From VRUE01 sp045805805 (GTDB lineage Bacteria > Actinomycetota > Thermoleophilia > Solirubrobacterales > 70-9), in NCBI GenBank assembly GCA_045805805.1, contig JBJMKO010000133.1, positions 1 through 64,000 of the forward strand: 64,000 nucleotides of DNA. Reading direction: 5' to 3'. Positions 48,770-55,457 of this stretch are shown here, in pieces. Each line of letters starts with the position of its first letter. Position 1 is the stretch's first letter. The notes beneath the pieces are model-generated. The model saw only the letters and a program-made list of their open reading frames with translations, did not search any database and had not been told where the DNA came from. Position numbers and translations under genes: made by a program.

Positions 48770-49210
48770 CTATCGCTGCCCTGCCTCTCGCCTGATCGAG
48801 TCGACCTGACCGCGAAGCCAGGCCGCGGCCGCCTCGCGGGTTCGCGCCCGCTCCTCGGCGATCGTGCCCTCCGCCTCGGCGGCGCGAGCCTCGGCCGCCT
48901 CGATCCGCTTCTCAGCGGCCTCGGTCTGGGCCTCGATCTCGGTGAGGCGACCCTGGGCCTCAGCAACAACCCGGTCCTTGGCCTCGCGCTCGCGGCGCAG
49001 CTCCTCGGCATGGGCCGTCCGCAGCTCCTCCAATGCCTCGGAGGTGCGGGCTCGCTCCTTCTCCAGGTCTGTCTCCAGCGTTTCTATCTCGGCCGCCACT
49101 CGCGACTCGGCCGTGCTGGCCGCTGCCGCTGCCTCCTCCAGGCGCCGCTTCGCCATCTCCACCTGCGTGCTGAGGTCCTCGCCCTCCGACCGGCCGGTTG
49201 CGTCACCCAT
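48770..49210 (-). CDS. Coiled-coil protein upstream of nadB
   Basis: 146 residues from ATG 49210, nearly all heptads rich in Ala/Glu/Arg (EMAKRRLEEAAAAASTAESRVAAEIETLETDLEKERARTSEALEELRTAHAEELRRE...AEARAAEAEGTIAEERARTREAAAAWLRGQVDSIRREAG). No membrane segment. TAGATT lies 7 nt before the ATG. The frame continues upstream without sense. Its stop lies within the N-terminal extension of nadB, so translation may be coupled. Role unknown. Confidence 0.7.
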   Translation of the reverse strand: MGDATGRSEGEDLSTQVEMAKRRLEEAAAAASTAESRVAAEIETLETDLEKERARTSEALEELRTAHAEELRREREAKDRVVAEAQGRLTEIEAQTEAAEKRIEAAEARAAEAEGTIAEERARTREAAAAWLRGQVDSIRREAGQR

Positions 49211-49223
49211 CCCGCTCAATCTA

Positions 49224-50165
49224 TTACGCCCCGGCGAGGACGGCACGGTAGGCGACGATCGTGCGCTTCGCCATGCGGGCAGCCGAGAGCGATGCAGCGC
49301 GGGCGGCGCCCTCGATCCGCAGGTCGGAGGAGTCCAGCGCCGGGCGGCTCGCGGCTGCCCACACCTCGAGGTCAAAGGGCGCGCAGAGGGTGCCACCGAG
49401 GTCGGCGAGCGCATAGGGGGCGATCCCGACCGGAGTGGAGAGGACCGGCACGTTGCAGGCGAGGGCCTCGACGCAGGCGAGGCCGAAGCCCTCATAGTCG
49501 GAGGTGATGAGCACGGCGTTGGCGGCGTTGACCCAGAGCGGCATCTCGTCGGGGTCGATCGAGCCACCGGTAAGCAACTCCGCGTCGCAGGCATCGGCCA
49601 GCGCAGCGGCGCGGTCGTGTCGCTTCTCCGGGCGTGCGGGATCGGCCGGGAAGAGCAGATAGCGGCCCTCGGGGTCGAGCCCGAGTTGGTGCCGCGCCTC
49701 GATTCGCGCCAGCGGCCGGAAGCGGTCGAGGTCGGGTCCGCAGGGCAGCACCGCGGCGCTGGGTACGGGGGGGAGCCCGGGACGCCCGTCCTCCGTCGCG
49801 AAGAGCGACTTCGAGACCGTCGCGACCAGATCGACTCCCCCGGCCAGCCGCCGCGACATCGGCCCGACGACCGGGTGTCGCACGTCGGTGCCGTGGAAGC
49901 TGACCACGAGCGGCTGGGCGCCCGCCAGCCGCGCGCACCACCCGACCAGGCCGTAGTGGGCGTGGACCATGTCGAAGCGCTCGCGCCGCAACAGCCGGCG
50001 CAGTCGCAGCGTGGCCGGTATGTAGCGCCGCTTGCCGGGCGGAAAGCCGAGAACGTCGACGTCGGCGCCGAGTCGCCGCATCTCCCTGATCTGGTCCCGG
50101 ACCCAGCGTCCCCGCTGCGGGGTCGAGGCGTCGGGGGTGAAGTTGGTGACGACCAGGACGCGCAC
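49224..50165 (-). CDS. GT4-type glycosyltransferase
   Basis: 313 residues from GTG 50165. GT-B fold: N-terminal Rossmann VRVLVVTNFTPDASTPQRGRWVRDQIREMRRLGADVDVLGFPPGKRRY, ERFDMVHAHYGLVGWCARLAG, SFHGTDVRHPVVGP; C-terminal nucleotide-sugar domain with LFPADPARPEKRHDRAAALA and the EGFGLACVEALACNVPVLSTPVG (EX7E) motif. Donor and acceptor unknown; likely envelope glycan. TACGCT lies 6 nt before the GTG. Followed by the coiled-coil gene 14 nt later. Confidence 0.9.
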   Translation of the reverse strand: MRVLVVTNFTPDASTPQRGRWVRDQIREMRRLGADVDVLGFPPGKRRYIPATLRLRRLLRRERFDMVHAHYGLVGWCARLAGAQPLVVSFHGTDVRHPVVGPMSRRLAGGVDLVATVSKSLFATEDGRPGLPPVPSAAVLPCGPDLDRFRPLARIEARHQLGLDPEGRYLLFPADPARPEKRHDRAAALADACDAELLTGGSIDPDEMPLWVNAANAVLITSDYEGFGLACVEALACNVPVLSTPVGIAPYALADLGGTLCAPFDLEVWAAASRPALDSSDLRIEGAARAASLSAARMAKRTIVAYRAVLAGA

Positions 50166-50313
50166 TGGCTGAGCGTATCCGCGCGGTTGGACCGACCGGC
50201 CGCGGGGATGGCAATTCACGTTGGCATGCCATCTGAGAGTTGGCACATTCGCGTCTTGTTCGGTGCGTTCCGAGCCCCGAGCATCGGCCTCAAACCGCAA
50301 CAGGAGGTAGTCC

Positions 50314-50562
50314 ATGCTTTATGCGCTGATGGGGTACGTGCACGCCGCGATCGACGGGAAGGCTCGGACAATCCGCTCGCTGGCGGGCCGTGAGCGCGGT
50401 CAGGGGACGGTCGAGTACGTCGGCCTGATCCTGCTCGTCTCGCTGCTGATGGTGGGGATGGTCGCCGCGATGAAGGGCTTCAACGGCAAGCAGGGGACCG
50501 AGCTGGCGGACGTGATCGTCAACAAGATCAAGGAGGCCGTCGACAAGGTGGCGTTCAAATGA
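50314..50562 (+). CDS. Orphan Flp-type pilin-like protein
   Basis: 82 residues from ATG 50314 with a perfect SD AGGAGG 6 nt upstream. Prepilin-like site RERG|QGTVEYVGLILLVSLLMVGMVAAM: Gly, then Glu at +5, then a 20-residue hydrophobic helix; the cytoplasmic lead is unusually long (about 29 residues) for Flp pilins. No tad/cpa secretion genes are in the window, so it relies on distant machinery or has another role. Confidence 0.75.
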   Translation: MLYALMGYVHAAIDGKARTIRSLAGRERGQGTVEYVGLILLVSLLMVGMVAAMKGFNGKQGTELADVIVNKIKEAVDKVAFK

Positions 50563-50678
50563 GGATGGAGGAGGGGCGGCTCGTGCGGGCCGCCCCCCTG
50601 CCCATTCCCGCGCTGGGCAGACTGGTGAATCCCTTGCAGATTGGTGTGCGCGGGATTCCGTCGGGTGCGGGACGTACG

Positions 50679-50689
50679 CTGTATTACAG
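50679..50689. promoter_or_regulatory. Candidate VapB operator
   Basis: Dyad CTGTA-T-TACAG at 50679-50689, one base before the vapB ATG at 50691 and overlapping the TACGCT -10 box (50675-50680). The position suits autorepression by the ribbon-helix-helix antitoxin. Confidence 0.5.
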
Positions 50690-50690
50690 T

Positions 50691-50924
50691 ATGACGCATC
50701 GAACCCAGCTATATCTGAACGAGGGCCAATACCGCTGGCTGAAGCAGCGCGCGGGGAAAGCCGGCAGCATCGCCGCCGTCGTCCGCGACCTGATCGATGC
50801 CGAGCGGGCGCGCGGGCTCGACCCCGGTGCAGACCCCCTGTTGAGCTATCTCGTAGACGAGGCGCCTGGGCAAGGTCGGGAAAAGACCAGCGTCAGCACT
50901 CTCGACCGCGATATCTACGGCTGA
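50691..50924 (+). CDS. vapB: Ribbon-helix-helix antitoxin (VapB-like)
   Basis: 77 residues from ATG 50691. CopG/Arc-type N-terminus THRTQLYLNEGQYRWLKQRAGKAGSIAAVVRDLIDAERARG binds DNA; the acidic C-terminal tail (PLLSYLVDEAPGQGREKTSVSTLDRDIYG) is the usual toxin-wrapping part. Its stop overlaps the vapC ATG (TGATG). An upstream ATG at 50559 would add a segment without antitoxin features. Confidence 0.85.
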   Translation: MTHRTQLYLNEGQYRWLKQRAGKAGSIAAVVRDLIDAERARGLDPGADPLLSYLVDEAPGQGREKTSVSTLDRDIYG

Positions 50925-51343
50925 TGAAGTCGGTATTCGTCGACACCAGCGCCTTCGTCGCGCTGCGCAATTCCTCGGAGGCCGAGCACGAGGCGGCGCG
51001 AGCGGCACTGCGCGGGTTGATATCGGAGGGGGCGGCGCTCTTCACCTCAAACTACGTATTCGCCGAGACCTACACGGCCCTGATGGTCCGAGTCGGCCGC
51101 GGCGAGGCGATCGCCTGGGGGCGGCGGTTCCATGGCAGCGGCGCGATCGATCTCGTCCACCTGGACCGGCCGACGGAGGTACGCGCCTGGGAGATCCTCG
51201 AGCAGCACGAGGACAAGCGCTGGAGCTACGTCGACGCCACCTCCTTCGCGCTGATCGAGCGCGACGGCGGCGGGGAGGCGTTCGCCTTCGACGCGCACTT
51301 CTCACAACGAGGGCTGCGAGTCTTTCCACAGCAGAGTTCTTGA
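50924..51343 (+). CDS. vapC: PIN-domain ribonuclease toxin (VapC-like)
   Basis: 139 residues. PIN signature: KSVFVDTSAFVALRNSSEAEHEAA (first Asp), NYVFAETYTALMVRVG (Glu), WSYVDATSFALIERDGGGEAFAFDAHFSQRGLRVFP (last Asp pair). An Mg-dependent endoribonuclease targeting RNA such as tRNA in characterised VapCs; the target here is unknown. Translationally coupled to vapB. Confidence 0.92.
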   Translation: MKSVFVDTSAFVALRNSSEAEHEAARAALRGLISEGAALFTSNYVFAETYTALMVRVGRGEAIAWGRRFHGSGAIDLVHLDRPTEVRAWEILEQHEDKRWSYVDATSFALIERDGGGEAFAFDAHFSQRGLRVFPQQSS

Positions 51344-51425
51344 CTATTCAGGCATTAGCTCCCTATGCTCCTGGTCACGCTCGCGCGTCATCTCAAGTCT
51401 GACGCCAGGGCTACCCCAGTGGGCC

Positions 51426-51454
51426 GGAAGGGCCGCGCTCGTCGCGGCCCTTCC
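51426..51454 (+). terminator. Terminator after vapBC
   Basis: 12-bp perfect stem GGAAGGGCCGCG / CGCGGCCCTTCC with loop CTCGT. It lies 83 nt past the vapC stop and 35 nt before the rph -10 box; no long T-tract follows. Confidence 0.65.
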
Positions 51455-51500
51455 GCGTTGATCCGCTCGCCTTTCGCCCGCGCTGACTTAGACTCGCGCA

Positions 51501-52229
51501 ATGCCAGCCTCCCGCAGCTACGACCGGGCTCCCGCCGACATCCGGCCGGTCTCGATCGATCCCGGCTTTGTCGAGACCGCCGATGGCTCGGCTCTGATCA
51601 CGCTGGGCCGGACCAGGGTGATCTGCACCGCCTCCGTCGATCGCTCGGTGCCACGCTGGATGCAGGGTCGTGGCAAAGGCTGGATCACGGCCGAGTACGC
51701 GATGCTCCCTGCCTCTACCGGCGACCGCAAGGCCCGCGACGTCGCCAAGGGCAAGCAGGACGGTCGCGGGGTCGAGATCCAGCGGCTGATCGGGCGTTCG
51801 CTGCGCGTCGTCGTCGACTTCAAGGCTCTTGGCGAACGCAGCGTCTATGTCGATTGCGACGTGCTGCAGGCCGATGGTGGCACCCGCTGCGCGGCGATCA
51901 CGGGGGGCTACGTCGCCCTGCGTCTCGCCCTTCAAAAACTGCTCGATGCGGGCGCGATCGAGACGATGCCGCTCACCGGCTCGGTCGCCGCTGTGAGCGT
52001 CGGCATGGTCGACGGCCGGGCACTGTGCGACCTCGACTACTCGGAGGACTCGACGGCTGAGGTGGACGCCAACGTGGTGATGACCAGCGACGGCGGCCTG
52101 GTCGAGGTGCAGGCGACGGCCGAGCGCACGCCGCTCTCGCGAGCCTCGCTGGACGAGCTGCTCGGCCTTGCCGATATGGGCATCTCACGCCTGCGCCAGG
52201 TTCAAGAGCAGGTTGCCGGCAAGGGGTAG
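51501..52229 (+). CDS. rph: Ribonuclease PH
   Basis: Phosphorolytic 3' exoribonuclease that trims tRNA precursors. 242 residues. Family motifs: SYDRAPADIRPVSIDPGFVETADGSALITLGRTRVICTASVD, GKGWITAEYAMLPASTGDRKARDVAKGKQDGRGVEIQRLIGRSLRVVVDFKALGERSVYVDCDVLQADGGTRCAAITGGYVAL, CDLDYSEDSTAEVDANVVMTSDGGLVEVQATAE. TAGACT lies 6 nt before ATG 51501. Followed by rdgB, a common pairing in Actinomycetota and Firmicutes. Confidence 0.96.
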   Translation: MPASRSYDRAPADIRPVSIDPGFVETADGSALITLGRTRVICTASVDRSVPRWMQGRGKGWITAEYAMLPASTGDRKARDVAKGKQDGRGVEIQRLIGRSLRVVVDFKALGERSVYVDCDVLQADGGTRCAAITGGYVALRLALQKLLDAGAIETMPLTGSVAAVSVGMVDGRALCDLDYSEDSTAEVDANVVMTSDGGLVEVQATAERTPLSRASLDELLGLADMGISRLRQVQEQVAGKG

Positions 52230-52248
52230 CCGCGATGGGTGGTACCGA

Positions 52249-52848
52249 TTGATCTTCGCCACCGCCAACAAGCACAAGCTGCGCGAGATGCGCGAGCTGC
52301 TCCCGGGTCTGGACCTGGAGCCGCTGCCGGATGGGCTCGAGCTGCCCCCGGAGGAGGGTGAGTCCTACGCCGCGATCGCGCTGGACAAGGCGCGAACGGC
52401 CCACGCCGCCACCGGATCGGCGGCGATCGGCGACGACTCGGGCATCGAGGCGGCCGATCTTGGCGGACGACCGGGGATCCACTCCGCTCGCTACGGCGGG
52501 TTGGAGGCGACCGACGAGGAGAACCTGGAGAAGCTGCTGCGCGAGGTCGGGGAGGTGGGAGGGGATCGGCGAGCCGCGTACCACTGTGCCCTTGCACTGG
52601 TCGAAGCGGACGGATCCGAGCGCGTCTTCGAGGCTCGCTGCGAGGGGCGTCTGATTGAGGCTCGGCGCGGCGAGGGCGGCTTCGGCTACGACCCGGCTTT
52701 CGTCCCCGACGCGACCGGCCCGGACGACAACCGCACGATGTCGGAGCTGAGCCAGGCGGAGAAGAACGAGATCAGCCATCGCGGTGCCGCCGCGAGGCTG
52801 CTGTCTGCCCACCTCAGCTCCGGCGAGGTGGCGCCGGGCGGGCGATGA
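52249..52848 (+). CDS. rdgB: XTP/dITP diphosphatase (RdgB/HAM1)
   Basis: Removes ITP/XTP-type nucleotides from the pool. 199 residues from TTG 52249, where homology begins: LIFATANKHKLREMRELL; then AAIALDKARTAHAATGSAAIGDDSGIEAADLGGRPGIHSARYGG and GEGGFGYDPAFVPDATGPDDNRTMSELSQAEKNEISHRGAA. An SD-like GGTGG lies 5 nt upstream. Overlaps the CDF gene start by 4 nt. Confidence 0.95.
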   Translation: MIFATANKHKLREMRELLPGLDLEPLPDGLELPPEEGESYAAIALDKARTAHAATGSAAIGDDSGIEAADLGGRPGIHSARYGGLEATDEENLEKLLREVGEVGGDRRAAYHCALALVEADGSERVFEARCEGRLIEARRGEGGFGYDPAFVPDATGPDDNRTMSELSQAEKNEISHRGAAARLLSAHLSSGEVAPGGR

Positions 52849-53756
52849 TCCGCACCAAGAGCGGTGCAGCGGCGCTCTCGATTGCCTCCAACGCGCTGCT
52901 GATCGCGATCAAGCTTGCGGCTGGGGCGATCACCGGCTCGATCGCGATCGTCACCGAGGCCGTCCACTCGCTGATCGACCTGGTCGCCTCGGTCGTCGCT
53001 TTCGTCTCTGTGCGGAAGGCCGACGAGCCCGCCGACGCCGAGCACCCCTACGGCCACGAGAAGGTCGAGAGCCTGGCGGCGACGATCGAGGGCCTGCTGA
53101 TCCTCGTCGGCGCCGGGATCATCGTCTACGAGGCGACCCATCGCCTCGTAGACGGCGCCGAGGTTGAATCACTCGGCGTCGGGATCGCGGTAATGGCCTT
53201 CTCGGTGCTGGCCAACCTCGTCGTCTCCACGGTCCTCTCGCGGCAGGCCAAGGAACACGACTCTCCGGCTCTCGAGGGCGACGCGGCTCACCTGCGCACG
53301 GATGCGATGACCTCCGCCGGGGTGCTCGTGGGCCTCGGCCTGGTCCAGGTCACCGGCAACGCGGCCTTCGACTCGATCACCGCTCTGTTCGTAGCCGGGG
53401 CGATCGTGATAGCCGGGATCCGGATCGTCAGGCGCTCGTCCGGGGTGCTCGTCGACGAAGCGCTTCCCGGCGAGGAGATGGACAGGATCGAGGCGGCGAT
53501 CGCCGCTGCCCGTACTCCCGAGGTCGCCGGCTACCACAAGCTGCGCGCCCGCCGCGCCGGCAGCCGCCGCTACATAGACCTCCACGTCCAGTACCGCTCC
53601 GGTACCAGCCTCGAGCGCGCCCACGAGCTGGCCCACGCGATGCGCGATGCGATCGAGTCCGACATCCGCCGCGCCGAGGTGATGATCCACGCCGAGCCAG
53701 AGACCTCCCTCCGAGATCCCGACCGAGCCCGCCAGGGCCCTTTCCGCGCCGGCTAG
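52845..53756 (+). CDS. Cation diffusion facilitator metal transporter
   Basis: 303 residues from ATG 52845. Six predicted helices; metal site A: TEAVHSLIDLVAS in TM2 (H-x3-D) and THLRTDAMTSAG-like HLRTDAMTS in TM5 (H-x3-D). C-terminal cytoplasmic domain ARTPEVAGYHKLRARRAGSRRYIDLHVQYRSGTSLERAHELAHAMRDAIESDIRRAEVMIHAEP. Likely exports Zn, Fe or Mn using proton exchange; the H/D site favours a Zn/Fe type. Coupled to rdgB and converges on the DUF559 gene, overlapping its 3' end by 4 nt. Confidence 0.94.
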   Translation: MIRTKSGAAALSIASNALLIAIKLAAGAITGSIAIVTEAVHSLIDLVASVVAFVSVRKADEPADAEHPYGHEKVESLAATIEGLLILVGAGIIVYEATHRLVDGAEVESLGVGIAVMAFSVLANLVVSTVLSRQAKEHDSPALEGDAAHLRTDAMTSAGVLVGLGLVQVTGNAAFDSITALFVAGAIVIAGIRIVRRSSGVLVDEALPGEEMDRIEAAIAAARTPEVAGYHKLRARRAGSRRYIDLHVQYRSGTSLERAHELAHAMRDAIESDIRRAEVMIHAEPETSLRDPDRARQGPFRAG

Positions 53757-54646
53757 GAGGACCCTGGCGCTTTGATCGGAATATGTCCGAGTTTCGCGCC
53801 CGGGCCCCGTAGGGTCGCGATCGCGACCCGGATTGCCGATGCGGTTTCCGCCGGCCTGTCGGTCACCTGTCGATAGCTGAGGCGTATGACGTCATAGCCG
53901 AGCGCGCGCAATTCAAGGTCGCGCTTGCGGTCGGCCTCGAAGGCCGCGCGTCCGCGGTGATATCTGTAGCCGTCGGTTTCGACGATCACTCGCTCTGCCG
54001 GCCAAACGAAATCGGCGAGGAAGGGGCCGATTCGAACGTTGACGCCAGGCGGCGGAAGGCCGCTGTTCTTGCAGAGTTGGAGAAAGCGGAACTCGAGCTC
54101 GCTGCGGGTGCCGTCATGAGTCACATCCGTTCCGATTCCCAGGCCGAGCATCGCCGCCTGACGAGCTGCGCTCCTGAGTTCGGGAGGAGAAGCCACGCGT
54201 TCGAGGTCCGAGAACGTGCGCGCCGGCACCGTGACCGGAATTCCAAGGCGGTGAGTCACCTGGGCGGGCCCGAGGGTCGAGCTGCGGTGCATCCGGATGC
54301 CCGACCGCTTGCGCCGTCCGCCATGTTCCGGGACGGATATTTCTACGCAGGCCTCCATCCGGTCGGGGAGCATTCCCCAGGGCGCGGCGGCGCTTCGGTG
54401 GCTGACCACGGCTCCTCCTCCACACGCGAGCGTGGCGGCCGTCCACCGCCCACGCTGTGAAAGACCCTGTCGTCCAACCGCATACACGCCGCGATGCAGG
54501 CGATGCAGACGGCCAACTCTGACCCGGTAGAGGATCTGGTCCTTGTCGAGCCCCAGGCCCCGGAGTTGCCCCGTCGAGACGACCCCGTATTGGCGATCGG
54601 CAATCTCGGCAATGAGCGCGTCCGGGCTGGCGCGAAAGTCGGACAT
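53753..54646 (-). CDS. AbiEi-like/DUF559 endonuclease-like protein
   Basis: 297 residues. N-terminal winged helix like AbiEi antitoxins (IAEIADRQYGVVSTGQLRGLGLDKDQILYRVRVGRLHRLHRGVYAVGR) and a C-terminal VSR/DUF559 domain (GPFLADFVWPAERVIVETDGYRYHRGRAAFEADRKRDLELRALGYDVIRLSYRQV) with a D...ExD pattern of the PD-(D/E)XK fold. Such proteins are abundant and often mobile in high-GC actinobacteria; function unproved. Both gene ends lie in 38-bp inverted repeats (53763-53800, 54629-54666): the start codons and the last residues (GAKLGHIPIKAPG) are repeat-encoded. Confidence 0.85.
   Translation of the reverse strand: MSDFRASPDALIAEIADRQYGVVSTGQLRGLGLDKDQILYRVRVGRLHRLHRGVYAVGRQGLSQRGRWTAATLACGGGAVVSHRSAAAPWGMLPDRMEACVEISVPEHGGRRKRSGIRMHRSSTLGPAQVTHRLGIPVTVPARTFSDLERVASPPELRSAARQAAMLGLGIGTDVTHDGTRSELEFRFLQLCKNSGLPPPGVNVRIGPFLADFVWPAERVIVETDGYRYHRGRAAFEADRKRDLELRALGYDVIRLSYRQVTDRPAETASAIRVAIATLRGPGAKLGHIPIKAPGSS
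53763..53800. repeat. Inverted repeat at the 3' end of the DUF559 gene
   Basis: 38 bp, matching the reverse complement of 54629-54666 at 34 positions. Core TCGGAATATGTCCGA is itself nearly palindromic and is flanked by GGCGC and GCGCC. Confidence 0.8.
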
Positions 54647-54666
54647 ATTCCGACTAAGGCGCCAGG
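54629..54666. repeat. Inverted repeat at the 5' end of the DUF559 gene
   Basis: Partner of 53763-53800. It covers the first six codons of the gene and 20 nt upstream. No target-site duplication is visible beside the pair. Confidence 0.8.
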
Positions 54667-54686
54667 TCGCGAGGTTTTCCCCCCCT

Positions 54687-54836
54687 CTATGGGCTGGGGA
54701 GGAGATTGACCGCTGCGGCTAGACCTACGGCGCCTACGGTTATCGAGTAGCCGGTGTAGCCGCTGATCGCGAAGAGGACGACGGCGATCGCGCAGATCGA
54801 GACTACGACGATCCAGGAGGCTCGGGCCAGGGACAC
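54687..54836 (-). CDS. 49-residue membrane protein
   Basis: GTG 54836 to TAG 54687. Reads VSLARASWIVVVSICAIAVV, then LFAISGYTGYSITVGAVGLA, then AAVNLLPSP: two short membrane helices with a YTGY turn. Codon third positions are mostly G/C as in real genes here, and the opposite strand has no competing frame. Divergent from the roadblock-like gene; its upstream region is only 20 nt from that gene's start. No family name known to me. Confidence 0.55.
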   Translation of the reverse strand: MSLARASWIVVVSICAIAVVLFAISGYTGYSITVGAVGLAAAVNLLPSP

Positions 54837-54856
54837 GGAACGGTATTTTGGCCGAG

Positions 54857-55243
54857 ATGCCCGACGGTGAGACGAGAGAGGCGGTCAGCGGCGGCGCGGC
54901 GGCCGGCGCGCTCGCCTATCTGGCCGAGCTCTCGCCCGACCTTCGCGGCGGCGCCATCCTCGCCGGGGACGGCTCCGTGCTTGCCGCCAGTGGGCTTCCG
55001 GGTCGCTGGCGCGAGGACTCGGCAGCGCTCTTCGAGGTGTCCGACCGGGCCGGCTCCGAGCCGGTGGAGCAGATCCACATCGCCACCGAGCAGGGTGAGG
55101 TCTTCGCGCTGCGCGACGCCGGCTTGGCCGCGGTCGCCGTGACCGATCGCTTCGCGCTCGCTTCATTGCTCTTCTTTGATATGCGCTCTGTTCTGCGCGA
55201 CCTGGCTGCCGGGGGCGACGGGCGGGGGGCTGATGCCGCCTAA
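54857..55243 (+). CDS. Roadblock/LC7-like domain protein
   Basis: 128 residues from ATG 54857. Pattern of roadblock folds: ALAYLAELSPDLRGGAILAGDGSVLAASGLPGRWREDSAALFEV, IHIATEQGEVFALRDAGLAAVAVTDRFALASLLFFDMRSVLRDLA. Bacterial members often partner small GTPases or sense ligands; no GTPase gene is adjacent. A TTG at 54848 is an alternative start. Overlaps the next gene by 11 nt. Confidence 0.7.
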   Translation: MPDGETREAVSGGAAAGALAYLAELSPDLRGGAILAGDGSVLAASGLPGRWREDSAALFEVSDRAGSEPVEQIHIATEQGEVFALRDAGLAAVAVTDRFALASLLFFDMRSVLRDLAAGGDGRGADAA

Positions 55244-55457
55244 GCCGCACCGGGTTCTGCTCGACCGCGTCTCCGGCTACGCCGACGAGGGGGCCGCTTA
55301 CATGCGTCGTCGCCGCGTCTCGCGGCGCCCCTTTGCGCGTCTCTATTACTCGGAAGGCCGAGCGGGCGACCATGCGGCCGACTCGACGTCCGGTGGAGAG
55401 CTCTTCGTCGCCGCGGGCCGGTTGATCGAGGTCGCCGGGAAGCGGGCGAAGGCGTGA
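55233..55457 (+). CDS. Small hypothetical protein upstream of tldD
   Basis: 74 residues from ATG 55233. Basic: PPKPHRVLLDRVSGYADEGAAYMRRRRVSRRPFARLYYSEGRAGDHAADSTSGGELFVAAGRLIEVAGKRAKA. It overlaps its upstream neighbour by 11 nt and the tldD GTG by 4 nt, so three genes are translationally linked. No motif recognised. Confidence 0.65.
   Translation: MPPKPHRVLLDRVSGYADEGAAYMRRRRVSRRPFARLYYSEGRAGDHAADSTSGGELFVAAGRLIEVAGKRAKA

Noticed and set aside
50240..50280. Sigma-54 promoter before the pilin gene
   Set aside because: GGCAC is present, but GC is not at the required 10-nt spacing.
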